Part shown: positions 43,025 through 55,189 of the stretch, in pieces
How positions within the stretch are numbered: position 1 is the first letter of the stretch
How the letters are laid out: every line of letters starts with the position of its first letter
Source: Prosapia bicincta
Taxonomy: Eukaryota > Arthropoda > Insecta > Hemiptera > Cercopidae
Assembly (NCBI GenBank): GCA_036971475.1
Contig: JBAIZL010000002.1
Location: forward strand, 135,574,740 to 135,638,739
DNA: 64,000 nt
Direction: 5' to 3'
The notes under the pieces: model-generated
Databases searched by the model: none
What the model saw: only the letters and a program-made list of their open reading frames with translations
What the model was told of the DNA's origin: nothing
Translations under genes and position numbers: made by a program

Positions 43025-45940
43025 TAATGCAACAAGTCAAACCTCTGAATCTAGCACACAAAACAAAATGGGGTACTAGTAATGTGTCATGTCAAACCTC
43101 TGACTCCAGCACACAAAATAAAATGGGGTACTAGTAATGTCATATCAAACCTCTGCTTCTAGCACACAAAACAAAATGGGGTACTAGTAATGCAACATGT
43201 CAAACCTCTGAATCTAGCACACAAAACAAAATGGGGTGCTAGTAATGCAACATGTCAAACCCCTGAATCTAGCACACAAAACAAAATGGGGTGCTAGTAA
43301 TGCAACATGTCAAACCCCTGAATCTAGCACACAAAACAAAATGGGTTACTAGTAATGCAACATGTCAAACATCTGACTCCAGCACACAAAACAAAATGGG
43401 GTGCTAGTAATGCAACATGTCAAACCTCTGAATTTAGCACACAAAACAAAATGGGGTGCTAGTAATGCAACATGTCAAACCCCTGAATCTAGCACACAAA
43501 ACAAAATGGGGTACTAGTAATGTGTCATGTCAAACCTCTGACTCCAGCACACAAAATAAAATGGGGTACTAGTAATGTCATATCAAACCTCTGCTTCTAG
43601 CACACAAAACAAAATGGGGTACTAGTAATGCAACATGTCAAACCTCTGAATCTAGCACACAAAACAAAATGGGGTGCTAGTAATGCAACATGTCAAACCC
43701 CTGAATCTAGCACACAAAACAAAATGGGGTGCTAGTAATGCAACATGTCAAACCCCTGAATCTAGCACACAAAACAAAATGGGTTACTAGTAATGCAACA
43801 TGTCAAACATCTGACTCCAGCACACAAAACAAAATGGGGTGCTAGTAATGCAACATGTCAAACCTCTGAATTTAGCACACAAAACAAAATGGGGTGCTAG
43901 TAATGCAACATGTCAAACCCCTGAATCTAGCACACAAAACAAAATGGGGTACTAGTAATGCAACATGTCAAACATCTGACTCCAGCACACAAAACAAAAT
44001 GGGGTGCTAGTAATGCAACATGTCAAACCTCTGAATCTAGCACACAAAACAAAATGGGGTACTAGTAATTTGTCATGTCAAACCTCTGACTCCAGCTCAC
44101 AAAATAAAATGGGGTTTTAGTAATGCATCATGTCAAATCTCTGACTCCAGCACACAAAATAAAATGGGGTACTAGTAATGTGTCATAATCAAACCTCTGC
44201 TTCTAGCACACAAAACAAAATGGGGTACTAGTAATGCAACATGTCAACCTCTGACACCAGCACACTTTACAAAATGGGGCGCTAGTAATGCAACATGTCA
44301 AACCTCTGAATCTAGCACACATAACAAAATGGGGTACTAGTAATGTGTCATGTCAAACCTCTGACTCCAGCACACAAAATAAAATGGGGTACAATAATGC
44401 GTCATGTTAAACCTCTGACTCCAGCAAACATAACAAAATGGGGTACTAGTAATGTGTCATATCAGACCTCTGCTTCTAGCACACAAAACAAAATGGGGTA
44501 CTAGTAATGCAACATGTCAAACCTCTGAATCTAGCACACAAAACAAAATGGGGTGCTAGTAATGCAACATGTCAAACCCCTGAATCTAGCACACAAAACA
44601 AAATGGGGTACTAGTAATGCAACATGTCAAACATCTGACTCCAGCACACAAAACAAAATGGGGTGCTAGTAATGCAACATGTCAAACCTCTGAATCTAGC
44701 ACACAAAACAAAATGGGGTACTAGTAATGCAACATGTCAAACCTCTGAATCTAGCACACAAAACAAAATGGGGTACTAGTAATGCAACATGTCAAACATC
44801 TGACTCCAGCACACAAAATAAAATGGGGTACTAGTAATGTTCCATAATCAAACCTCTGCTTCTAGCACACAAAACAAAATGGGGTACTAGTAATGCAACA
44901 TGTCAACCTCTGACACCAGCACAATTTACAAAATGGGGCGCTAGTAATGCAACATGTCAAACCTCTGAATCTAGCACACATAACAAAATGGGGTACTAGT
45001 AATGTGTCATGTCAAACCTCTGACTCCAGCACACAAAATAAAATGGGGTACAATAATGCGTCATGTTAAACCTCTGACTCCAGCAAACATAACAAAATGG
45101 GGTACTAGTAATGTGTCATATCAGACCTCTGCTTCTAGCACACAAAACAAAATGGGGTACTAGTAATGCAACATGTCAAACCTCTGAATCTAGCACACAA
45201 AACAAAATGGGGTGCTAGTAATGCAACATGTCAAACCCCTGAATCTAGCACACAAAACAAAATGGGGTACTAGTAATGCAACATGTCAAACATCTGACTC
45301 CAGCACACAAAACAAAATGGGGTGCTAGTAATGCAACATGTCAAACCTCTGAATCTAGCACACAAAACAAAATGGGGTACTAGTAATGCAACATGTCAAA
45401 CATCTGACTCCAGCACACAAAACAAAATGGGGTGCTAGTAATGCAACATGTCAAACCTCTGACTCCAGCACACAAAATAAAATGGGGTATTAGTAATGCA
45501 TCATGTCAAATCTCTGACTCCAGCACACAAAATAAAATGGGGTACTAGTAATGTGTCATAATCAAACCTCTGCTTCTAGCACACAAAACAAAATTGGGTA
45601 CTAGTAATGCAACATGTCAACCTCTGACACCAGCACACTTTACAAAATGGGGCGCTAGTAATACAACATGTCAAACCTCTGAATCTAGCACACATAACAA
45701 AATGGGGTACTAGTAATGTATCATGTCAAACCTCTGACTCCAGCACACAATATAAAATGTGGGGTACAATAATACGTCATGTTAAACCTCTGACTCCAGC
45801 AAACATAACAAAATGGGGTACTAGTAATGTGTCATATCAGACCTCTGCTTCTAGCACACAAAACAAAATGGGGTACTAGTAATGCAACATGTCAATCTCT
45901 GACTCCAGCACACTTTACAAAATGGGGTACTGACAACCCA
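43025..45940. repeat. 55-bp satellite, about 53 copies with higher-order blocks
   Basis: The unit is CAAACCTCTGAATCTAGCAC, ACAAAACAAAATGGGGTACT, AGTAATGCAACATGT (55 bp). Variants differ at GAATCTAG/GACTCCAG/CTTCTAG, at GTACTAG/GTGCTAG and at AATGCAACATG/AATGTGTCATG. A block of about 438 bp (8 units) is duplicated (43090 and 43530). Another block containing the rare GACACCAGCACACTTTAC unit recurs near 44250, 44905 and 45620. The array ends at GGGGTACTGACAACCCAGG. Confidence 0.95.
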
Positions 45941-46600
45941 GGTAGAACAATAAAAGATATGTCAATGAAATAACTTTTTCAGCTATATGAAAGCAGAACA
46001 TTTCGTAACTGACCTCAGGTACTCTGATCAACCAGCCTGTCATTTAATATAGAGTGATCCGCATAAAAGTAACCCCTATAGAGTGCATTTGTTTCATGAC
46101 AATATGATCATCATATTACCTTTTTTCATTTTAGTGAATAACGTCAACTTTTTTTAAATATTATTACTGTACTCGCTGTTACTAAATATAGAGTACTAGA
46201 GTTTAGATCATAAAACTGATTAATTGAACAAATTTTAAAATTTCAACCAAAAAATATGTAGCAGAGGTGGACTTTTGGAGTCAGTCTTTTGTGGATCGCT
46301 CTGTAGATGGTAGATGACTCACATATTGATTGTTTAAAAAGCATTTCCTGGTAAATCGGGGTCTCATGATCCTAAATTGGTCAATGTGTTTCTGTTGTGG
46401 GAGCGCTGAGTAGGAGTATGAGTCATATTTCTAAGAACTAGTGTATATTTTTCAGCAGCCGCTATAGTTGTTTTGTTGGACCTCTCTATTATTTCTGGAA
46501 GATGGGATAAAAAAAAAACAAAGCAAATCATTCATTCAGTTTTTGTCTTCTTTTTTACCACTTAAGATCTTATAAATGTAAATAAGTAAGTTTGGGAAAC
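45941..46600. other. No gene recognised
   Basis: Unique-looking DNA. GAGTGATCCGCATAAAAGT at about 46052 resembles a transposon end, but I found no partner. Confidence 0.35.
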
Positions 46601-46970
46601 GGAAACATATGTTCTGGTTTCACATTCAGGGTAAAACTGATAAAAAGACTGGAGAGCGAGATATGAGTAAACAAGATGAAGAACGTACTACCAACAATTG
46701 ATGAAAACATAGACAATTGAAATGTGTTCTGAAATTGAAACCAAAAAATTCTTACAATAATATAAAACCAGTTTATGGCATTTTCAACAGAGGTGTTTTG
46801 GATTTGGTTTGTTGGAACCTTGAAAAAGATCCCCCATCAGTGGTCCAATCTTGTTTGAAAAAGCTTTGGTGATTCATGGTAAAATGGAAAATCTATTAGC
46901 AACTTTCTGCTAATCAGGAAAGTCTTAATCTTTGGAAAAACCATCATGGGATTTGTTTCTCTCACATATG
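46601..46970 (+). pseudogene. Tigger-type CENP-B HTH remnant
   Basis: In shifting frames the plus strand gives QQRCFGFG, then KKIPISGPILFEKALVIHGK (allowing one frameshift) and FSANQESLNLWKNHHGICFS. These correspond to the helix-turn-helix landmarks P-I-S-G-P-I-L-x-E-K-A and F-x-A-S-x-G-W-L-x-x-F-K-x-R-H-G-I of Tigger/CENP-B-like transposases. This is a decayed copy, of a third Tigger lineage in this window. Confidence 0.6.
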
Positions 46971-48099
46971 TGATGCACAACTGTAAACAAATGAATAAGT
47001 TGCTAGCCAATTTCAGACAATATGTAGTTGTGGTAGATACAAATTTAAGCAAAGGAAAAATCAAAATAATTCTTCTGCCACAGAAATACAAAATTAGTGG
47101 AAGGATACTAATGAAATTGGTTAAGAAAAGGGACAAATATCTTGGTCATTGATCGCATAGTAAGAAAAGGCAGAAACAAATGGTACGTTTCAAAGATTGA
47201 TTTGATTTCAAGATTTCTCAGGTCCTTTTAAGAAAGAAATGTAAGAAAAATACTAGATTTCTGTTTAATTTTTAGGTGTTATTATTTGGGCTTGAAAACT
47301 CCATAGAATCTCTATTTTGGGCTGCATATTTGACTTTGAATATCAAGTATAATACTTTTCTTTGGCCTACATGGGTAAGTTATAGCATCTGTCTGAAACA
47401 TTAAAAGAAAATCTCAATCACCTGAAAAGTATTTCTTCAAAATTTCGTGATTGGAACTCAAAGCTAACTCCATAAAGACATATTTTTATCAAAAGGAGGT
47501 GACATTTTCGGCTTATAAGTATATTCAATCAATAAATTATAAAAGCTGATGGAAAGAAATTATAGAGATTTACCAGAACCACAGATCAAGAAACACTTAG
47601 AATCGTTTCTGGGATTCATAAATTGATATTCATGTTTCATTAAGCAGTACATAAAATAGACATCACTCATGTGGAAGTTATTTTTAAAAAAACGACCAAT
47701 CATGGGTTCTGAATAAAGAAACGTGGCATCTTGTGAAAAAAAAATAATAATTAATTTGAATCTTTCGCTTTGCTGCATCCAGTAGAGGGCAAAAAACATG
47801 TAGTACTTGCTAGCAAATGCGAGTAACCTAACAAATGGTAATAAATTTAATAAAAAGGCAACAATGGCAGGATGGAAGTTATATTTTTATTTATGAGTTA
47901 TTATTATTTTACATTATAATTACTTTTTATAGTTTTTTGACAAACTTTTTTAAAAAAATAATAATAAAACCATAACTATTTAAATAAATAATATTTTTTC
48001 ATTTTAATATTATAATACGATAGTTGATTGAGGAAGTAAATTATAATTTAAAACTCATTTGAAATTAACTAAAAATTAAATACAGAAATTGACAAAATT
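46971..48099. other. No certain gene
   Basis: Possibly further decayed Tigger sequence up to about 47300, then AT-rich DNA. A minus-strand 79-codon frame at 47560-47799 has no recognisable motif. Confidence 0.35.
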
Positions 48100-48961
<862 letters not shown>

Positions 48962-49270
48962 TTATCCAATTTCAGTGTCTTTTGATTCGAGTTTTCCTGG
49001 TTCCAAGTTCTTTTCTGCTTCATCTTCATTCATTGGCTGAAATGTATAGCTATCAATTCTTGATCGACTTCTTATAAATTTTTTAATTCTTCCTGAATGT
49101 GATCTTAATAATTTTCGCTTTGTTTCCGTCTTGTCATCTTCAAGATATAAAACAGATTCTTGTAAGTTCTGAGATTGTGATTGTTTGTTCAAATTTTCTT
49201 TCAGATGTGCAAAAAAATGTTTTTCATCTGACATTTTATAACTGTTCCAAAAATAGTATTTATAGTTCAA
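48962..49270 (-). CDS. Unidentified small protein or terminal exon (91-102 codons)
   Basis: I do not recognise the family. The likely start is the second methionine, MSDEKHFFAHLKENLNKQS, in a fair context (AAAATGTCAG). A possible splice acceptor (TTTTTGGAACAG) lies 8 bases upstream. The product is charged and hydrophilic: an acidic patch (LYLEDDKTE), then a basic one (KRKLLRSHSGRIKKFIRSRS), then an acidic tail (MNEDEAEKNLEPGKLESKD). No signal peptide or membrane segment is seen. Amino-acid usage is unlike the low-complexity open frames nearby and the frame stops at TAA. It could be a host exon, a lineage-specific small gene or chance. Confidence 0.35.
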   Translation of the reverse strand: MNYKYYFWNSYKMSDEKHFFAHLKENLNKQSQSQNLQESVLYLEDDKTETKRKLLRSHSGRIKKFIRSRSRIDSYTFQPMNEDEAEKNLEPGKLESKDTEIG

Positions 49271-49329
49271 AACTATTATTTGTGCTCACAATATCTAAAA
49301 TACTTTATTGTTTATGAACATAAATTTCT

Positions 49330-51655
49330 TAATCAAGCTGGTACTCAGGTTTAACTAAGTAGATATTACCACGGGAAGGGATTTATCTTAAATCACTTAG
49401 TTTATCTTATCTTAGAATGTACTTTTGTAAAACACTTCAACTCAGTTGAATAACATGCACTATATTCAAAGTTATTTGTAAATTGATTAACTACCTCATT
49501 CTTAATTAAAATAATGTCTACAAGTAATACAACAAAATATATATTGTTTATGCCCTTTAAACTACCATTCATACAAACACTACATCAACTGTTTTTAACC
49601 AAAACATTATTTGTATAAACCATGACATCTCATGTATTTCTGTATTACTCAGATTATATTACTTTCATTATTACTCAGAAAAAACAGTATTTAAAAAAAA
49701 ACTGAACAAACAAATTACATAATCACTTATTCATATATCACTATTTGTAGGACCACTATTCTCACTCATACAACTAGTTACAAAACAGTGAATATGTATT
49801 AGATTGATGCATTAGGTTAGCTCTTGAACAGCTTTAGCAAAAACATTGCTGTGGCAATTATGTGACATCACTTTCAGATCTTTCAAGCCTAGATAGCACT
49901 AACTTGTAACACAGGTTTCAACAAAATTACGGAAATGAGAGCTACAGCTATGAGCTCGAGAATACAGCTCGAGTATTGCATTAGAGTGGTCTCGGTTGTA
50001 TAAACAGCGTGTTCACCTCAAATTGAAGAAAATTATTTCATGGCTTGATAGAGTTTGAATAATTTTAATTTGCAAAATGAACTATTTTTTCGTATTATTG
50101 AAAATTGATTTATTCAAGTATAAAGCATTTTAAATTAAAACATGGAATAATTCCATACCGTCAGAAAATGAGTCAACAAAGGGTTTAAAAATAAATGTTA
50201 ACTTTTTTCCATGTGAGCAGATAAAAAAAGCAACATTTAAAATAATGTAGTAGTTATTAAATAGTTTAGACATGACATGTGATAGGCCAGTGCCAAGTGC
50301 TGGTTAGTAACAATATAAAAGAAACAAAATATAAAACAAACCAAAATATTATTACAATGTTATAAATAATAAATATAGAAATATTATAAAAAACAAACAT
50401 TTTGTAAACTTGGAAGTTTCAAGTCCAGCAAAGCTGCAAGAAGAAGCTAGTCTTCAAGAAATAAAGGGAGATTACAAATTAACAAATAAAAAAGGATCAG
50501 CTGATGACCAAATTTACGCAGAGGGGACTGGTTGCTAATTTGATAAGCAAAAAACTTTAAGAGTTTAAGGCTGGATTTGTTACTAAATTTCTTCATGGAG
50601 GATGCCACTATGCTGTTTCATGGCTTGATCCAACATTTTAGCCAAAGATGAGATACTGTGAGATTTCACTCAGCTGTATTTTAATACCTGTTATAAGACC
50701 CTGCATCAGTGAATCAAAGTTGTAAAATTACAATTTAAATTAAAATTTAAAATTACAATTTTAATTGAAATTTCAATTGTAAAATTAAAACTATTTCCAG
50801 AATGGCAGTTCTAAAGTTTTTAAACTGTGAGAGTAATCATATGTTCCTGACTGACACATCCAGGAACATTTTAGAGGAAGATGGAAGAAGAGAAATTATC
50901 AGGGCTAACGTTTGGGGCAAGTCAGAGTTAAAGAAATTTTCTCTTTAACCACTTATTAATTTTTATTTAAATATTTTTTTCAAAATTCAAGAGATTTATA
51001 ATAACTAATTGCTGAAAATGTATTTATTATCATAAATAATTACCTTACTTTTTAAAAAATTAAATATATCTCCAATTACAGGATATTTGAATAGTTATAT
51101 AAATAAATTTAGTACTTATATATAAATTAAAACTTTTGTGAATATTTCCGTTTTACACAGAAAATGCATACGTAAAGGTAATGAATAAGGATAAAATCAT
51201 ATAAAATAGATTTGAATTGCAATAAACCGAACCTTGTACTTAAAACATGACTGGTGGTCCAAATTATCAAGGACTTGTCAACCTAAGGGGGAGTCCTCTT
51301 AAGATAACATCAAATTTTGGATTTGACAAATCATATTTAAACAAATATCAAAATGCATATTTCAATTGAGAATATAAATAATTACCACATATAATCAAAA
51401 TGTATAACTGTAGTTTATCATTGCTGTTAGTAGTTAAATAATTTGAATTATAATTATAGTTTTGATTCTTTTATATAGGTATTTACTTTTAAATAATTAT
51501 AGTGTGCATAGTTAACATATTCCTCTAGATCCAAGAAATGTAGAGCATTTTTTCAAAAATTCAATGTCTATCTTTTAAATACATAGAAAATTTTGTGTCT
51601 ATGATTGATTTGAAGATATAAATATAATTTAGGAATCATTCAGAAATTATTATTG
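49330..51655. other. No gene recognised
   Basis: AT-rich intergenic-looking DNA. A plus-strand stretch at about 50400-50540 (VSSPAKLQEEASLQEIKGDY) is open for about 45 codons but has no splice support or known motif. Confidence 0.45.
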
Positions 51656-51660
51656 TGCAT

Positions 51661-51720
51661 ATTTGTTGAGTTACGGTATGAGTTGGGACACATCTCCCGA
51701 AACGGCCGTCCTCAACAAAT
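51661..51720 (+). ncRNA. Solitary hammerhead-like PLE terminus
   Basis: ATTTGTTGAG (51661-51670) pairs perfectly with CTCAACAAAT (51711-51720) as a 10-bp stem I. Between them lie GGGA-CACATC-TCCC (stem II), GAAA, the self-complementary CGGCCG (stem III) and the GUC site. Only the CUGANGA box is degenerate (around GGTATGAGTT). It is related to the PLE-attached copy at 20339-20400 (both share GGGACACATCTCCC, CGG and GTCCTCAACAAA), but no coding sequence lies nearby. Confidence 0.5.
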
Positions 51721-51949
51721 ATAAGTAAATGCTACTATATGCAAGTTTATAAATATTTATAATTTTTTAGTATTATTGTGCAAAATAAATAAAACAAAAA
51801 AAAAACTGAAAGACTATGAATCAGGTAATATAAGTAATGAATAACTCTTTACAATAATATCTCAATGTTATATTTATTAAAATTTAACTTAAACACTTAG
51901 ATTTAATGTTTTTAGATAATTTATGAAATTAGAACTTTCACTGTGACAA

Positions 51950-52255
51950 CTGCTGCTTAGTTTCAGGTATCATAATTATACACCCATCTCTCATCATCGG
52001 TTGTGAAATAAAGATAAAGTTAGGGTCATCTCTTGCTGTATTTTTCAATTTGTCAAAAGATGTGTTGCACAAACTATGTGATGTTCCCTCGATTGCACAA
52101 AAATTGTGGATTCTTTGTCTCGGTTTGCAACATTGGTGTCTTGGCTTTTGTGAAGTCCTCCGGTGTTCTTATTCATGAACATCTAATAAGATGTTCTCAA
52201 TGTACAACACTTCTCATTGTTGACTGATATTCATCCATCTTTGAATCGTTTTTAC
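51950..52255 (-). pseudogene. Mariner transposase remnant
   Basis: The minus strand, with one frameshift, reads DKLKNTARDDPNFI, then TDDERWVYNYD and PETKQ. This matches the first catalytic-aspartate block of classic mariner transposases (T-G-D-E-x-W-V-Y-x-Y-D-P-E-T-K). Sequence upstream is too decayed to assign, and no termini were found. It is a different mariner group from the DD41D-type copies. Confidence 0.6.
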
Positions 52256-52652
52256 CACAAAAAAAATTATTTTCAACATATAGACTCCTCGCCAAATGCT
52301 TCAAGAAGCATCTACAATATTATATATAATATATTTTACGATGTGTTACAAATAGAAAAAATATTTATAGTAAAGATAGATAAATCATTACCATAAATCT
52401 TGTCTTAGTTTTTGTTTGAGTTATAATCTCTGTGGTAGTTCAAATATATTCTTTGCAGATCAGCCTACTGCTTTAAACTACAAGAGCTACCATACATGGG
52501 GAAAGCAGGATAATATAAAATAGCAGTGTAATAAAAGTTTTTAGAGCTTTAGTTTATGGCATTTGAATAGAATATTTTCTCTTTTGTCTGAAGTCCATGA
52601 ACTGAAGATAAACTCGCAGTTGTTGTGTTGTACATCCTGAGGTTTTTTAATT

Positions 52653-52838
52653 TATTACTATTGGTATCCCTTTGCCAAACAACACTACTTACTGATAATT
52701 TTCAGCAGACATATTTCACACTAGATCAATGTATTGTTCAAGTCTTGCATTGAACAATGCACTGATCTAGTGCAAAACATGTCTGATGAAAAATGTCAGC
52801 AGGTAGTGGTTTTTTTGGCAAGTGATACCAATAGTAGT
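52653..52838. repeat. Imperfect foldback, about 87-bp arms
   Basis: The left arm 52653-52739 and right arm 52748-52838 are reverse complements with scattered mismatches, around a loop of about 8 bases (GTCTTGCA). The outer ends are TTACTATTGGTAT and ATACCAATAGTAGTAA. It is likely a small MITE-like element. Confidence 0.82.
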
Positions 52839-54009
52839 AAAGATTAACAATATTTATAAATATAATAAAATTCAAAATTGTATATTGTCATGTTCAGAGT
52901 GCTATAATGTAATAACATTATAAATACAGTTAAGGAAATTTTGCTTATATGTTGTATGGAAAGATAGAAGCCTCAACTACCAAAGCTTGTTATACATCAA
53001 TCAGCTATCACCAACTCGATGTAGCCATTTTGCTAATTAATAATCTGAAGGCAACATCAATGAATAATAACAATAAACCTGCTATACAAAATAAAAATAG
53101 TAATGAATAATATCAATAAATATTGATAATATTATTATATACATTTTTATAAATAATTATCTAAATTTTATTTAAAGATGTGTTTGCGATGGACCTTTCA
53201 TCTTAATTTTTTAACTTTTCATTTTCAGATTTAGCAATAAAAATATATAGTAACTATCTGACAATCTTTTAGAAGTTAGCCTACATTTTCAATTCATTTA
53301 ACATTTTTAATATCTAAGCACGAATATTCTGAAGAATATAGTGTGCTACACTACACTTTTCAAGCCTACTGTATATTAAAATCAAGTACTTTATCACAAG
53401 TATTTTAACTGATTTATAAACTACAAATTTTTCCAATAATGTAATGATTGATTAATAAGACAATTATTTTATCTTTAGAATCATCTAAAACATTTTGAAG
53501 GTTTATGTGTTACTTTTAAATCAACATTGTTAATAACTAAATCAAACTCTTTATGCAGTTAAAAGAGTATAATAAGGAAAACTAATATAAATATATTTCT
53601 TATCTTCCGTTTGAAGTATTAGAATATTTCATAGCATATCTTAATCTTTGTTTTCTTACAATATTATCTACAATTTTTGAATAAAAACTGTTATATTTAG
53701 TTATGTATTTAATATGTTCATTACTTTAGAAAAAACAGGATTAAAAAGGATCTTGAGGGCATTATTGTCTATAAAATTAAAAACTGCAGTTTTATATTTA
53801 CAGCAATAGCTAAAACTTTGTAAAGATTTGTCTGTTTTTATTAGTAGGTGTCCTATAAGTATCAAATTTAATTTATTTGATATTTTATTTTATATTATTT
53901 TATTGAATTTTGCAATCAATCATTTGTTAGAGATGAAATAAAATGTAATTAAATAATCACTTTAACATTAGTTTGTGACTATTCCAACTTTAAATTTTGT
54001 ATATTTGTA
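52839..54009. other. No gene recognised
   Basis: AT-rich DNA without an identifiable feature. Confidence 0.5.
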
Positions 54010-54018
54010 AAAACTTAC

Positions 54019-54060
54019 TGAAACAGAACGTTTCGACCGTTATGTGGCGATCTTCATCAG
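54019..54060 (-). ncRNA. Hammerhead-like motif at PLE 3' end
   Basis: The minus strand reads CTGATGA, A, GATCG-CCACATAA-CGGTC, GAAAC, GTTCTGTTTC. The box CUGAUGA and GAAA are canonical. Stem II pairs 5 bp with one G-U pair and, again, one extra base after the box. Stem I cannot be formed convincingly. It lies about 75 bp after the PLE coding remnant. Confidence 0.5.
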
Positions 54061-54312
54061 TGTCTTCTGCTTGGAGATGTTGGATTAATGGTGACAGTTT
54101 TAAAGGCAGGTTTTCAATAGTATCAAAGAGAATGTCATTTGTATTGAGCTTGTTCGTTTAAAATGTTTGTACACTGTGTTTTTGTATGTTTGTAAATTTC
54201 ATATTGTTCTAGTGTGTTGCGATCTGGTCCTTTTTTGTTGATGTGTAAGATTTCTAAGTTATGGTTAATGTCTATGTATTTGTGTCCTATTTCTTTTATG
54301 TGATTGTAAAAT

Positions 54313-54483
54313 ATCAAAATCTTGTTGCTGTTCATGACGAGCTGGTTGTTAATTACTTATTACAACCACTTTTGATATTACTTGCGACCATACTTGTCGT
54401 AAACTAAAAGTTGTTAAGTTAATAATTTAACAACTTTTATTTAACAAAAAGTCTGGTTGCAAGTAATATCAAAAGTGTAATAA
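54313..54483. mobile_element. 171-bp foldback PLE-tail insertion with 13-bp target duplication
   Basis: GTGATTGTAAAAT occurs at 54300-54312 and 54484-54496. Removing the insert and one copy restores the PLE endonuclease reading STFYNHIKEIGH. The insert contains an inverted repeat of about 60 bp (54355-54415 with 54425-54485; ends ACTTATTACA and TGTAATAAGT). The arms resemble the sequence just after the PLE hammerhead at 23340-23411 and 12796-12850 (CTTGCGACCAGACTTTTTGT). Confidence 0.85.
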
Positions 54484-55189
54484 GTGATTGTAAAATGTTG
54501 AGTTGGTGTTCTGTTTGTGTTCCTCAACTCTTTGTTTAAAGCTGCAACCTGTTTGCCTAATGTAGAATTTGTTGCAGTTTAATTTGCATCCGGGACTTGT
54601 AGTTTATCTTTGTTGTGTCATGTTGTATTTTGTATTGTAAATTTTTATTAGTTTCATATGCTATTTTGTATCTTGTTTTTTGAAATTTATTTTTCATTCT
54701 ATGTTTTGTGTATTGTGATTTATTTGTTTTCCCACTCTGTAGTGTTAATTTTAGTGTTTTTTTGTATATTGTGCCATAGTTTGTCTATTATTGTGCTGTT
54801 GTATCCATTTGTCTATGCTAAATATTTAATGGTGTCTAGTTTTTTGTTTATGTTTTCTGTGGTCATTGTAACTTCTTTAGGTCTATGGAGCATGTTTATG
54901 TTGGATAGGGTGGTTTGTGGTGTTGTGGATAAGTGTGTCTGTCGTTATGGGTTTCCTGTAAATGTTGAAGCTGTGTTTTTGTGTGTGCTTTTTGTTATGG
55001 TGAGGTTGAGGAAGTTTAGGGATCAGTTGATTTCAATCTCTGAGGTCAAGTGGAGTTTTGGGTGTATTTTATTGGTGTAGGTGAGTGATTAATTAAGATT
55101 CACCGAACATAATGGACTACAAAATTCAAGAATGTAATTAAACATGGAAAAATCAGAGAGGGTAAACCTAGTATTGTAAATATTATGTT

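Larger units (their letters stand above)
54010..55090 (-). pseudogene. PLE: RT thumb plus GIY-YIG, broken, minus strand
   Basis: From 55078 downward, on the minus strand: TPKLHLTSEIEINWSLNFLN, LTITKSTHKNTASTF and KLDTIKYLA, then TNGYNSTIIDKLWHNIQ (the RT end). After a decayed linker come SPGCKLNCNKFYIRQTGCSF, KQRVEEHKQNTNSTFYNH and IKEIGHKYIDINHNLEILHI, then DRNTLEQYEIYKHTKTQCTN. GIY-YIG has FYIRQTGCSF where FYIGQTGRSF is usual. The RT catalytic boxes are absent. It ends with a hammerhead-like motif at 54019-54060. The endonuclease is split by a 171-bp insertion at 54313-54483. Confidence 0.85.

Noticed and set aside
43025..45940. Regularly spaced 55-bp repeats that could suggest a CRISPR array
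   Set aside because: The whole 55-bp unit is repeated, with no unique spacers, and the surrounding DNA is eukaryotic transposon sequence.
49940..50000. Short inverted CTCGAG motifs (GAGCTCGAGAATACAGCTCGAG) as a regulatory site
   Set aside because: A single short occurrence without a gene nearby; no basis for a functional call.
54658..55080. 140-codon hydrophobic plus-strand frame that resembles a multi-pass membrane protein
   Set aside because: It is the antisense reading of the degraded PLE on the minus strand; the hydrophobicity comes from complementing AT-rich lysine/asparagine codons.
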